Positions 16,599 through 24,388 of a DNA stretch of 39,839 nucleotides are shown one piece after another. How positions within the stretch are numbered: position 1 is the first letter of the stretch; the number at the start of each line of letters is the position of its first letter. The stretch covers positions 1 through 39,839 of the forward strand of contig JAKJHH010000007.1 in NCBI GenBank assembly GCA_022703965.1, read 5' to 3'. Below the pieces are notes generated by a model. That model saw nothing but the letters and a program-made list of their open reading frames with translations. It did not search any database and had not been told where the DNA came from. This stretch comes from Verrucomicrobiota bacterium. GTDB lineage: Bacteria > Verrucomicrobiota > Lentisphaeria > Victivallales > UBA1829. A program made the translations under genes and the position numbers.

Positions 16599-17783
16599 AT
16601 GTTTTTGCGAATGATGAAAATTAAGACGCTCCTGCTTGCGGCAGCATTGACGGCATCAGCCGGGCTCACAGCGGCAGAGAGCAGCGACACCATAAAAGCC
16701 GCAATATTCATGCGGAACAACGGAGGTCTTGAGCTTTCGGACAAGATCGATACATTCAATGACAGATTGTCCGCACGCCTCACGGAAAAAGGTTTCGGCA
16801 TTCTGGACTTCAAGTCCATCGTTCAGAAGTTCAGAGAGGCCAACGCGCCTGAAGAGCAGATCTTCAAGGACGTGAAGACGGTCATGGGCGTGGCGACGAC
16901 GACAAGAACGAATTCCAGCTTGACTGGACTTGCCACAAATGACCGTCAGCAGAATGAAACAGAACTTGTCGAGCAGGGACGTGCTGGCGCAGTAGCGCAG
17001 GCATCCTCGCTGCGTGTCGCTCAGATGCTTGATGCCGATTTCATCATCGTAGCGTCGATGGGACAGCTCGGACATGAAAAGCGCACATTTAAAGGCGAAG
17101 GCACTATATACAAAACAGACAATACTGTGGATCTTTACACTATGCCGCTGACCATCAAAGTGCTTGACGGTGCCACAGGTCAGTCGGTTTACGGCGATAC
17201 GCTTACAGCCTCGTACAAAGTAAATCAGAACGCGAGTCTTCAGATTCAGCAGAACAACATAGTGGACAATCTGCTGGATTCAGGTAGTGCCATGTTGTCC
17301 GACAATATAAGCTCGAATGTGGAGCGCATCCGCAAGGCGGCAAAACAGGCGGCGGCTTCGGTTCCGTTCTCGGTACAGGCGAACATCGAAGGAGTCAGCG
17401 TTGAACTCGACGGAGTGTCGATAGGTTCTGCGCCTGGTAATTTCAAGGCTAGACCTGGTCTGCATCAGCTGAGGGTTTCACGTGAATACTTCCAGACATG
17501 GGAACGCACCGTGAATGTCGCTGAAAATCAGAAGTTCGATGTAGCTCTTGAGCTTTCGGAATCGGGACTCGCGAAGTATAAGGATATCACGGCGTTCAAA
17601 CAGGCTCAGGAACTCGAAAAGGCCGAGAGACTTGCAAAAATCGACATCGCCAAGGAACAGAGCAAGGCCGATGTTGATGTCAAGGAAAAGCTTTCTTCCG
17701 GCGGTGAAGTCTTCCTTAAAAACAGCTATATACGCTCCGACGGATTCGCCCAGCAGCTGATGCAGGTTATTCACGGTCGTTGA
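16599..17783 (+). CDS. Exported PEGA-domain protein, CsgG-like N-terminus
   Basis: Probably an envelope protein in the same complex as its neighbours. A signal peptide (MFLRMMKIKTLLLAAALTAS then GLTAAE) precedes a domain of about 200 residues that begins KAAIFMRNN and includes ADFIIVASMGQ, resembling the alpha/beta fold of CsgG-type proteins. A PEGA-like beta domain follows at about residues 245-310, with VELDGVSIGSAPGNFKARPG, then a lysine/glutamate-rich helical tail. ATG 16599 is chosen; TTG 16593 overlaps the previous stop, and ATG 16611 is also possible. GGGAGG lies upstream. The CsgG relationship is an inference from partial pattern, so the name is approximate. Confidence 0.6.
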   Translation: MFLRMMKIKTLLLAAALTASAGLTAAESSDTIKAAIFMRNNGGLELSDKIDTFNDRLSARLTEKGFGILDFKSIVQKFREANAPEEQIFKDVKTVMGVATTTRTNSSLTGLATNDRQQNETELVEQGRAGAVAQASSLRVAQMLDADFIIVASMGQLGHEKRTFKGEGTIYKTDNTVDLYTMPLTIKVLDGATGQSVYGDTLTASYKVNQNASLQIQQNNIVDNLLDSGSAMLSDNISSNVERIRKAAKQAAASVPFSVQANIEGVSVELDGVSIGSAPGNFKARPGLHQLRVSREYFQTWERTVNVAENQKFDVALELSESGLAKYKDITAFKQAQELEKAERLAKIDIAKEQSKADVDVKEKLSSGGEVFLKNSYIRSDGFAQQLMQVIHGR

Positions 17784-17818
17784 GTGTCGGATAAAATAAT
17801 TCAGGAGATAATTTTAAT

Positions 17819-18943
17819 ATGATAAAATCAATCAGGATGGCAAGTTTATATATATCGGCCTCTGCTCTGGCGTTTGTCAGCATGACGGCCTTTGCTCAGG
17901 ATCCCCTTCCAAAAGGGGAACAGGCAGGGATTTACATCGGTGAACTGAAGGTTCAGCCTTCTGTAATGGATTCGGCGCAGAAAAATGGCAAGATTCTTTC
18001 CATGAAGCTCGCCGCACAGTCTCTCGACACCCAGTTCATTTCCGCTCTGAGTTCCGCCAGGGTTTTCCAGATCGTCGAACGCAAGCGCAAGTCCGAGATC
18101 GAACAGGAACAGGGCTTTGCAGCTACTGCGGTCGATATTAATGACAGGAATGCGGCTCAGATAGGTAAAATGGCAGGAGCGAAATATGCTTTTCTGCCTC
18201 AGATCGACGCCTTTGAAGACATGGTGGAAGTTCAGGAATACAAGGATATCGGACGTTCTTCCATGAGGCGCAGAATATACATATCGGCGACAGTTTCGAT
18301 TGTCGACACGACAACAGGACGTCTGCTGCCGGATGTACCGAGCGCACAGATGGTTCAGGAGGAAATCGTCGAGAACAACAGAACCGGTGTCGGCCTTCAG
18401 GGTAGCGATGCCGCTCTGGTTGAGCTGGCTAAAAAAGTTGCCAACGCACTCTGTCAGGACTCGATCGCTCTCATACGCCCCGCCAAAATCCTGACAGTCA
18501 CAGGTCAGCAGGTTCTGATAAACCGCGGCATCCCGTCTGGTTTTGTGGAAGGTGCTCCTGTCGAATTCTTTGCTTCGGAAGAAGTGAAGGATGACGATTC
18601 AGGCGAAATCTTCCGCAACGAGGTATCAGTCGGAAGAGGTGTCGTATCCCGTTCGGATGCCAGACAATCCTACGCGACAATAGCAGGCGGCAATCTCGGA
18701 ATCGCCAAGGGTTGTGTGGTCAAGCTGATAAAGGTCAATGCGCCAAAAGCCGTGATTCCTCTGTCAGCGCCCGGCGGTTCATTTCCCGAGGCTCCGAGAC
18801 GCGTTCCGGCAAATCCTGCCGACACGACTCCCGGCTCATCAGAAAAGCCTTTGCAGTTTGATAATAATGCCACAATTGAACAGTCCGGCACAAATGGAGC
18901 AAACCAGAATCCGCCCCAGAACGCCGGAACACAGAATAACTGA
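17819..18943 (+). CDS. CsgG-family exported protein
   Basis: A 374-residue exported protein with a signal peptide ending MTAFAQ (cleavage expected after AFA) rather than a lipobox. Residues about 30-230 show the CsgG-type fold pattern: IYIGELKVQPSVMD, LDTQFISALSSARVFQIVERKRKSEI, IGKMAGAKYAFLPQID, and ISATVSIVDTTTGRLL. A short beta-rich domain follows (LINRGIPSGFVEGAPVEFF), and a Pro/Asn-rich, low-complexity C-terminal tail ends the protein. The CsgG family includes curli secretion pores and many envelope proteins of unknown function; no curli genes are present here, so a curli role is unlikely. GGAGAT precedes the ATG. Confidence 0.78.
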   Translation: MIKSIRMASLYISASALAFVSMTAFAQDPLPKGEQAGIYIGELKVQPSVMDSAQKNGKILSMKLAAQSLDTQFISALSSARVFQIVERKRKSEIEQEQGFAATAVDINDRNAAQIGKMAGAKYAFLPQIDAFEDMVEVQEYKDIGRSSMRRRIYISATVSIVDTTTGRLLPDVPSAQMVQEEIVENNRTGVGLQGSDAALVELAKKVANALCQDSIALIRPAKILTVTGQQVLINRGIPSGFVEGAPVEFFASEEVKDDDSGEIFRNEVSVGRGVVSRSDARQSYATIAGGNLGIAKGCVVKLIKVNAPKAVIPLSAPGGSFPEAPRRVPANPADTTPGSSEKPLQFDNNATIEQSGTNGANQNPPQNAGTQNN

Positions 18944-18957
18944 GGAGTGAATTGAAC

Positions 18958-19356
18958 ATGAAAAAACTTCTTTATTACGGACTGGCACTGGCTTCTCTGA
19001 TTCTGATTCAGGGATGCAGCACCGCTGTCATGGACATCGACGGCGGCGCGGACGGCAGCACAACAGTCAACTTCAAAAACAGCCCGGTCGACGTAAAAGT
19101 GCTTGATACCAGAACCCGTTTCATCAACGGTCTGCTTCAGGTGAATATGGAAATAGAATCAGGCTACAGCAATCCCTACAGACTTGAGTACAAGTTCTCA
19201 TGGTACGATTCCTCAGGTATGGAAGTCGATCCAGCCCGTACCGCATGGATTCCGATATATCTGAACGGAAGAGAAACCAGAACCATTCAGGGACTGGCTC
19301 CCAATCCTTCGGCCAAGACTTTCAAGGTCAAAATCCGCGAAGCTGACGATCAGTGA
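18958..19356 (+). CDS. YcfL-like lipoprotein (DUF1425)
   Basis: A 132-residue lipoprotein with signal peptide and an atypical but plausible lipobox (LIQGC). The mature part matches the YcfL family well: LDTRTRFINGLLQVNMEIES, YRLEYKFSWYDSSGMEVDP, and the closing NPSAKTFKVKIRE. In enterobacteria ycfL lies next to lpoB, as it does here. Its role is not established; association with peptidoglycan synthase regulation is inferred from gene order. ATG 18958 is preferred over the in-frame TTG 18952 because GAGGAG gives better spacing. The next gene is the LpoB-like gene after a 38-base gap. Confidence 0.85.
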   Translation: MKKLLYYGLALASLILIQGCSTAVMDIDGGADGSTTVNFKNSPVDVKVLDTRTRFINGLLQVNMEIESGYSNPYRLEYKFSWYDSSGMEVDPARTAWIPIYLNGRETRTIQGLAPNPSAKTFKVKIREADDQ

Positions 19357-19394
19357 TATATTAAAACTCAAATATAAAACAGACAGGATTAATT

Positions 19395-19988
19395 ATGATA
19401 AGCAAACGTATTGTTTTTCTCGGACTGACTCTCTGCGGACTTGCCGTGCTGGTGACTGCCTGCTCGTCTCCCAAGGTCAGATATGGCGATCCGACATCCG
19501 CAAAACCGGTATCGACGGACTTCGGTTCGAACGATCTTCAGCAGACAGCCAACAGCATGGTTAACTCAATGCTGACCTTTCCGCCGATCGTTGATATCAC
19601 AAGAGACCGCCGTCCGATCATTGAAGTCGCCAAGGTCAACAACAAGACCATGCAGCATATCGATACTCAGTCGATCACTGACTCGATAAGAACAAAGCTG
19701 ATGCGCTCCGGCAAGTTCCGCTTCACCGACAGAAGCTCAGATGCCCAGACAATCGAGGAAATCAGAGCACAGCAGGAAAAAGGACTCAACGATCAGAATT
19801 CCGCCGTCCAGTTCGGACAGCAGTATTCCGCCGAGTACCTGCTTGTATCCAATCTCACTGAAATCAAGCAGAAAAATGACGATGTCGTTGATGTCTACTA
19901 CAAGTTCACCATGAGCCTGAAGAACCTCAGAACAGGAATTCTTGAGTGGAGTGATGAACAGGAAATCCGCAAAACAAAAGAATATTAA
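19395..19988 (+). CDS. lpoB: LpoB-like penicillin-binding-protein activator lipoprotein
   Basis: In E. coli, outer-membrane lipoprotein LpoB reaches through the periplasm and activates the PBP1B peptidoglycan synthase. The 197 residues here have a signal sequence with lipobox VTAC and a mature domain with the family pattern RPIIEVAKVNNKTMQHIDTQ, SIRTKLMRSGKFRFTDRSS and AEYLLVSNLTEIKQKN, ending in TGILEWSDEQEIRKTKEY. The disordered linker before the domain is short, so it may sit at a different depth or act on another PBP. The flanking YcfL-like gene supports the call. No PBP gene is in the window. Confidence 0.87.
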   Translation: MISKRIVFLGLTLCGLAVLVTACSSPKVRYGDPTSAKPVSTDFGSNDLQQTANSMVNSMLTFPPIVDITRDRRPIIEVAKVNNKTMQHIDTQSITDSIRTKLMRSGKFRFTDRSSDAQTIEEIRAQQEKGLNDQNSAVQFGQQYSAEYLLVSNLTEIKQKNDDVVDVYYKFTMSLKNLRTGILEWSDEQEIRKTKEY

Positions 19989-20005
19989 TACAGGACATAG
20001 ATTTT

Positions 20006-20725
20006 ATGTATAAGCTTATTTATCTCCTTGCGGCTCTTCTGATACTGCCGCTTGCCGGATGCTCTGTCAATCCCTCTTTGACCTATGATTTTCAACCTCT
20101 TCCCAAGATGGAGAACGTTAGCCCCGTCAGGAAAATCGTCATCATGAAACCTTTTGATGACAGAGGTCACGCGGGTACGACTCCCTGTACAAAGGCTTAT
20201 ATTCCCTTCTATCCTTATGTAAGGGAAATACGTACGCCCGAGGCTTTCACTTATGAGTGGAACGCAAACCGTTTCGACTACGAAATGGATTTTGCCGAGC
20301 TGCTCGCAGCAGACTTGCGTGCCGCAGGACTCGCGGTTGAAGTGACAACATCGCCTGAAATCTCGAAAATTTCTCCTCTGCTCAGCGGAGCACAGGCTCC
20401 GGACTACATAATCAGACTCAAGTTGAACAGACTTGACTGGCAGCGTAAATTCACTATGTACGGTGTCAGTATTGTCGGCTATGTTCCCCAGGCCTTCGGC
20501 GCTCCCGATGAGTACGGATATGCGTATCTGAAGTTTTCCGCTGAGATGATTGACTCAAAAGGCAAGACAGTTTCCGTCAGAACCTTTTCAGCCACTGAAA
20601 GCCAGAACGGCTGGCTTTATTACTACAGTGGCTATCTCAGAGCTTTGACCAGAGCTTATCAGCAGGTTTCGCCTGATTTCCGAGGTTTCGTAGCCTCGTC
20701 CATTGCCTCCGGCACCCCGCAGTAA
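20006..20725 (+). CDS. Unrecognised lipoprotein closing the envelope cluster
   Basis: A 239-residue lipoprotein with signal sequence and lipobox PLAGC. The mature protein has KIVIMKPFDDRGHAGTTPC near the N-terminus, an alpha/beta segment with DFAELLAADLRAAGLAVEV, and IRLKLNRLDWQRKFTMYG followed by a large aromatic-rich part. The pattern KxIVIxPFxDxR and the layout are reminiscent of CsgG/LpoB-type and ABC auxiliary lipoproteins, but I cannot place it in a named family. It follows the LpoB-like gene by 17 bases and converges on the GH43-like gene. It is most likely part of the same envelope complex. Confidence 0.6.
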   Translation: MYKLIYLLAALLILPLAGCSVNPSLTYDFQPLPKMENVSPVRKIVIMKPFDDRGHAGTTPCTKAYIPFYPYVREIRTPEAFTYEWNANRFDYEMDFAELLAADLRAAGLAVEVTTSPEISKISPLLSGAQAPDYIIRLKLNRLDWQRKFTMYGVSIVGYVPQAFGAPDEYGYAYLKFSAEMIDSKGKTVSVRTFSATESQNGWLYYYSGYLRALTRAYQQVSPDFRGFVASSIASGTPQ

Positions 20726-20748
20726 TTGTTAATGTTAAGTCCTGTGAT

Positions 20749-21636
20749 TTACGGCAGCGTTTGCCAGGAGATCAGATCATCGCTCCAGGCAAACGCAATG
20801 CAGGCGTATTGGTCGAAAATTACATCCTCGTTCTGCGGGCCGCTGCCGTGAAAGAACATGATAGCCTTAGCGAACCCCGGGTCATTTCTCAAATCAAGCA
20901 CCATTCCGGCTGTGAGACGTCCTTGAGCCCAGGGCCACTCAGGCTGGCGCAAAATGATAAGTCGGCCTGTGTCCTCCCAGTGAATGAGGTCGCGGCTTAT
21001 TTTTTCGCCGATTCCGTTTTCAGGTGAATGCCAGAGGCGGTAGAGCTGTTCTTTTTCGTCATAAATTACGCAGACATTCTCGCCGCAGTTTGCGTGTCCC
21101 TGATATTCCCAGTGAAGAAGGTCGCGCGAGGAAGAAATTGAGACTCCGTTCTGCTTGTAGAAACACCACCATAAACCGGGCTGCTTTCTGTCTTCAATGA
21201 TATACGGATCTATCATGCGTCCTGCCTCGGCAAAAGACGTGTTTTTGACGTTGAGCCATTCCGGTTTGTCCCAGTGAATGAGGTCATCGGAACGCATCAG
21301 CCATATTCTCGCGTTCTGATTCGCGTATTTCTCGCCGTTTTCGCGGCAGTAGGTCTGACAGCATAAACAAAAGCGCCCTTCGTATCTGAATACATTACCG
21401 GGGCTGGAAAAGTTCTTGCTCTTATCCTTTTCAGAAAGCTTGAGAACAGGCGTAAAATTCTTGAGGTCTCTGCTTGTCGTCATTGCCAGAAAAAGCCAGA
21501 CATCTCCATTTTCATCCGTCTCAACCAGCGTAAAATATAAGTAAAATACTCCTTCATGATAATAAACCGCAGGATCACGATACGCCGTATGCGCATCCCC
21601 TTTAAGCAATATCGGAGAATCAAAATCCATAAGCAT
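20749..21636 (-). CDS. GH43-like glycosidase (five-bladed propeller fold)
   Basis: A 295-residue protein without signal peptide, so probably cytoplasmic and acting on oligosaccharides. It has the repeated blade pattern of GH43/GH32-type enzymes: YRDPAVYYHEGVFYLYFT with an early Asp, AMTTSRDLKNF, LMRSDDLIHWDKPEW, GRMIDPYIIED, SSSRDLLHWEYQG, and SWSDD-like SDDLISW near the end. An Asp in the first blade (RDPAV) fits the catalytic base. ATG 21636 is chosen because AAAAGGA lies about eight bases before it, while the ATG at 21645 abuts the site. It is divergent from an AraC-type regulator, which probably controls it. Confidence 0.72.
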   Translation of the reverse strand: MLMDFDSPILLKGDAHTAYRDPAVYYHEGVFYLYFTLVETDENGDVWLFLAMTTSRDLKNFTPVLKLSEKDKSKNFSSPGNVFRYEGRFCLCCQTYCRENGEKYANQNARIWLMRSDDLIHWDKPEWLNVKNTSFAEAGRMIDPYIIEDRKQPGLWWCFYKQNGVSISSSRDLLHWEYQGHANCGENVCVIYDEKEQLYRLWHSPENGIGEKISRDLIHWEDTGRLIILRQPEWPWAQGRLTAGMVLDLRNDPGFAKAIMFFHGSGPQNEDVIFDQYACIAFAWSDDLISWQTLP

Positions 21637-21671
21637 TATCAGCATCCTTTTAAATTGCTTTATTGACTCTT

Positions 21672-21686
21672 TGATATATTATATCA
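21672..21686. promoter_or_regulatory. Palindrome in the GH43/AraC divergent region
   Basis: TGATATA and TATATCA flank a single T, a perfect 15-base inverted repeat in the 105-base AT-rich gap between the divergent glycosidase and AraC-type genes. Its location fits an operator or a promoter element, but AraC-type sites are often direct repeats, so the owner is uncertain. Confidence 0.4.
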
Positions 21687-21741
21687 GCATTATAGGTGCT
21701 TATAAATGGATAATATTTACAAATAGATAGATGATATCGTC

Positions 21742-22539
21742 ATGAATGAAGACATAATAAGTTTCCCTCCTTACAGGGCGGATACGCCGCTTTTCATTAC
21801 CTTTGCTGGAATTACGTATCGCGACGGAAAATATCGTCACGCAAGGCGAAAAACGGAAATCACAGTTTTCGAGTACATCATAAAAGGACGCGGAACTCTC
21901 TGTGTTGACGCCACTCTTTGTCATCCCGAGGCCGGAGATGTTTACATAGTTCCGGCAGGTACGGATCATTATTATTACTCTGATGCCAAAGATCCCTGGG
22001 AAAAAATCTGGTTCAATGTCGGAGGCTCTCTGGTTCCGACGCTCCTTGCCGCCTATGGACTTGCCGGAGTCCTCTTGCTGAAAAATTGTCCGTTGAAGGA
22101 TTATTTCGAGGAAAATCTTGCGAAACTCAGAAAACCCGGCAAAGATATGGCAGAGCTTTCGATGGAGATAATCGGCCCTCTGATCGCCATGCTCGGAAAC
22201 TTCAATTCTCCTGCTGATGAAAAGAGCTCTGAAGCAGCCTCAATGCTCAAATTGATCCATGAGAGAATTTACGATAAAACTATTCCGCTTGCGGATTTCT
22301 GTAAAGTTTCCGGAAAATCCGAATCACAATCCATGCGTATTTTCAAAAAAGAATTCGGGATGACTCCATACGCATATTTTCTGCACTGCAAGATGGAAAA
22401 AGCCGAAGGCCTGCTGAAGAATTCCGCTCTGCCGATAAAGGAAATTGCCTTGCAGCTAGGCTTCGAAGATCCTTATTACTTCTCGAATCTCTTCAAGCGA
22501 AAAACCGGAAAATCTCCCTCTGCCTGCCGTCTGGGATAA
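21742..22539 (+). CDS. AraC-family transcriptional regulator
   Basis: A sugar-responsive regulator with an N-terminal cupin-like sensor and a C-terminal double helix-turn-helix. The cupin half has a GRGTLCVDATLCHPEAGDVY-like pattern and VPAGTDHYY. The DNA-binding half spans about residues 165-265 and includes FCKVSGKSESQSMRIFKKEF, then IKEIALQLGFEDPYYFSNLF, the second-helix signature of AraC, and GKSPSACR. Length of 265 is usual. It is divergent from the GH43-like gene, its likely target. The inducer is not predictable but should be a glycan-derived sugar. Confidence 0.88.
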   Translation: MNEDIISFPPYRADTPLFITFAGITYRDGKYRHARRKTEITVFEYIIKGRGTLCVDATLCHPEAGDVYIVPAGTDHYYYSDAKDPWEKIWFNVGGSLVPTLLAAYGLAGVLLLKNCPLKDYFEENLAKLRKPGKDMAELSMEIIGPLIAMLGNFNSPADEKSSEAASMLKLIHERIYDKTIPLADFCKVSGKSESQSMRIFKKEFGMTPYAYFLHCKMEKAEGLLKNSALPIKEIALQLGFEDPYYFSNLFKRKTGKSPSACRLG

Positions 22540-22547
22540 AAAGTTTA

Positions 22548-22573
22548 GGACAGTCCAGAGGTCCGTTTTTTTT
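22548..22573 (+). terminator. Weak candidate terminator after the AraC gene
   Basis: GGAC (22548-22551) can pair with GTCC (22561-22564) just before a run of eight Ts at 22566-22573. The stem is only four bases and thus weak. It lies nine bases after the AraC stop codon. Confidence 0.35.
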
Positions 22574-22635
22574 CGGTTGACTATGGAATGATATTGTAAT
22601 ATTCCCTTGATTATTATAATGATGGTCAAAAAGAC

Positions 22636-22689
22636 TTGATCCCAGTTTAAAATCAATGTATAGTAAGTACTGTTAAACGATACATATTG
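22636..22689 (+). promoter_or_regulatory. Promoter and inverted-repeat operator of the AbiE pair
   Basis: TTGATC (22636-22641) and TATAGT (22659-22664) are separated by 17 bases. An imperfect inverted repeat, CAATGTAT at 22654-22661 and ATACATATTG at 22680-22689, overlaps the -10 and the start of transcription. AbiEi-type antitoxins bind inverted repeats in their own promoters, so this fits autoregulation. Site prediction from sequence only. Confidence 0.5.
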
Positions 22690-22696
22690 GTGATAT

Positions 22697-23320
22697 ATGA
22701 AATTACAGTTGCGACAGAAAATAACTGGTGATCTGTTTGATTACGCACAGTTGACCGATGTTCTGTCAGGATATGGCAATGTCCGGACGAAAATCGGGAG
22801 GTTGCTGGCGTCCGGTGAAGTCATTCGGATTAAGAAAGGGTTTTATACCTTCCCTGAATATCTGCGCAAGGCACCGTTGAACTCCTGCGCCATTGCTAAT
22901 ATGATATATGGGCCGAGTTATGTAAGTTGCGATTATGCACTTGCTTATTACGGGATGATCCCGGAACGGGTCGAAGCAGTTACATCCATGACGTTGGGTC
23001 GTCCCAGAGAGTTTTCCACCCCGGTTGGCAATTTTATTTACCTGCAACGGAATGCGGCAGATTATTCGATCGGTATTGACGGAATGGATTCTGCAGGCGG
23101 TAATTTTCTGATTGCAGCCAAAGAAAAGGCTATATACGACAAGGCATTGACGGATAAACGTTTTGACGGCACTGCTGTGGAAAACTATCTGTTTGAAGAT
23201 CTGAGGCTGGAACCTGATAGTCTGGCTGATTTGAATCGAACAGTGCTTTCAGAATTACTGGAGCACGCAAGAGGGCGAATGAGCGGCTTGCTAAAGTTTT
23301 TAATGGAGAATTCGCGATGA
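22697..23320 (+). CDS. AbiEi-like antitoxin (type IV toxin-antitoxin)
   Basis: Antitoxin and autorepressor of an AbiE system. The 207-residue protein has an N-terminal winged-helix-like region with LLASGEVIRIKKGFYTFPE and a larger domain with YGPSYVSCDYALAYYGMIPE, both typical of AbiEi/COG5340-type proteins. In type IV systems it acts by counteracting the toxin's effect rather than binding it. The start of the toxin gene overlaps the stop by four bases (ATGA). Codon use has more CGG, TTG and GGG-style triplets than the flanking metabolic genes, suggesting acquisition from outside. Confidence 0.82.
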   Translation: MKLQLRQKITGDLFDYAQLTDVLSGYGNVRTKIGRLLASGEVIRIKKGFYTFPEYLRKAPLNSCAIANMIYGPSYVSCDYALAYYGMIPERVEAVTSMTLGRPREFSTPVGNFIYLQRNAADYSIGIDGMDSAGGNFLIAAKEKAIYDKALTDKRFDGTAVENYLFEDLRLEPDSLADLNRTVLSELLEHARGRMSGLLKFLMENSR

Positions 23321-24183
23321 ATATGGTAATTCAGCAGATGCTTGAGCGCTATGAATGTCGCAATGAGGACGATTATATTAACGCGCTGAGGGAAATCATG
23401 CAGGAATTAGCCTTGCAGGGCTTATGGCGCGGGAAATTCTTTGAACACGCCGCTTTTTACGGAGGGACGGCACTGCGGATCCTTTACGGACTGAATCGGG
23501 GTTCCGAAGATTTGGATTTTTCGTTGCTGCATCCAGACCAAGAATTCCGTTTGTCAAGTTATGCCGAGGCTTTACGTCGGGAACTGGCAAGTTTTGGCTT
23601 TTCGGTCGAATTTGTGAGTAAAGAAAAAAATCGTGAATTCAATATTGATTCCGCTTTTTTGAAGACAAACACTAAGATGCAGTTGATTTCGATTGGATTG
23701 CCGGCTGCACTGACGGATCGGATTCATTCCCGGAAAGACTTGAAAATCAAACTGGAAATAGACATTGATCCGCCGCCGGGATTCCAGACGGAGATCAAAA
23801 CGTTGCTACGCCCTATTCCGCATACCGTACGGGTTTATGTCACTCCGGATTTGCTGGCTGGAAAATTGCATGCGGTTCTTTGTCGTAAATGGCGCAACCG
23901 TTCCAAAGGACGGGATTGGTATGATATGGTCTGGTATGCCGCCCATTATCCGCAAGTCAATCTTTCCCATCTGGAGCAACGGATGCGACAATCAGGCGAT
24001 TATCCTGATGGACAAGCGTTGACCTTGTCTCGCTTGCATAGCTTTCTGCTGGAGACAGTTGAAGGCTCTGATATTGAAATGCTGAAGCAGGATCTGCGTC
24101 CATTTATCCGTGATCAGCAGGAACTTGAACTGTGGAGCAAAGACTTTTTCCGGCAAATTGTAACACTTTTTGTCCCGGCATAA
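23317..24183 (+). CDS. AbiEii-like nucleotidyltransferase toxin
   Basis: Toxin half of the AbiE system, a predicted nucleotidyltransferase that in studied systems modifies nucleic-acid targets such as tRNA ends, causing growth arrest upon phage infection. The 288 residues show the DNA-polymerase-beta-like motif GGTALR (49-54) followed by SEDLDFSL, a third acidic segment in KLEIDIDPP, and the family region LLAGKLHAVLCRKWRNRSKG with RDWYD. The key residues look intact. It overlaps the antitoxin by four bases and shares its unusual codon use. The exact target cannot be deduced. Confidence 0.85.
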   Translation: MNMVIQQMLERYECRNEDDYINALREIMQELALQGLWRGKFFEHAAFYGGTALRILYGLNRGSEDLDFSLLHPDQEFRLSSYAEALRRELASFGFSVEFVSKEKNREFNIDSAFLKTNTKMQLISIGLPAALTDRIHSRKDLKIKLEIDIDPPPGFQTEIKTLLRPIPHTVRVYVTPDLLAGKLHAVLCRKWRNRSKGRDWYDMVWYAAHYPQVNLSHLEQRMRQSGDYPDGQALTLSRLHSFLLETVEGSDIEMLKQDLRPFIRDQQELELWSKDFFRQIVTLFVPA

Positions 24184-24269
24184 TTCGCCAGAGCCTGTTC
24201 TGCTGTCCTTGCTGTGGCTCATATAACATTACACTTAATGATCCGCCTCACAGGAGCATAACGGTGATA

Positions 24270-24374
24270 TCAGGATTTTTCGATCTGGCCTTGTTGCTTG
24301 TCAAGGACTGTCAGAAGATCGAGATTCAGAGAAAGTGCGCACTGTTGAAATCTTTGTAAGTCGATTGCATTCAT
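24270..24374 (-). CDS. Small 34-residue ORF after the lipoprotein gene
   Basis: ATG at 24374 is preceded by AAAGGA at about nine bases, and the frame reads MNAIDLQRFQQCALSLNLDL and continues to a stop at 24270-24272. It begins 14 bases after the stop of the lipoprotein gene on the same strand, so it could be translated from that transcript. Its hydrophobic/polar pattern looks like a helix. It may be a genuine small protein or the 5' remnant of a gene broken when the AbiE region arrived. I cannot identify it. Confidence 0.3.
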   Translation of the reverse strand: MNAIDLQRFQQCALSLNLDLLTVLDKQQGQIEKS

Positions 24375-24388
24375 AATCCACAATCCTT

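Noticed and set aside
22549-24312. Inverted eight-base words GACAGTCC and GGACTGTC flanking the AbiE locus
   Set aside because: Eight bases matching over this distance is not significant, and no target duplication accompanies them.
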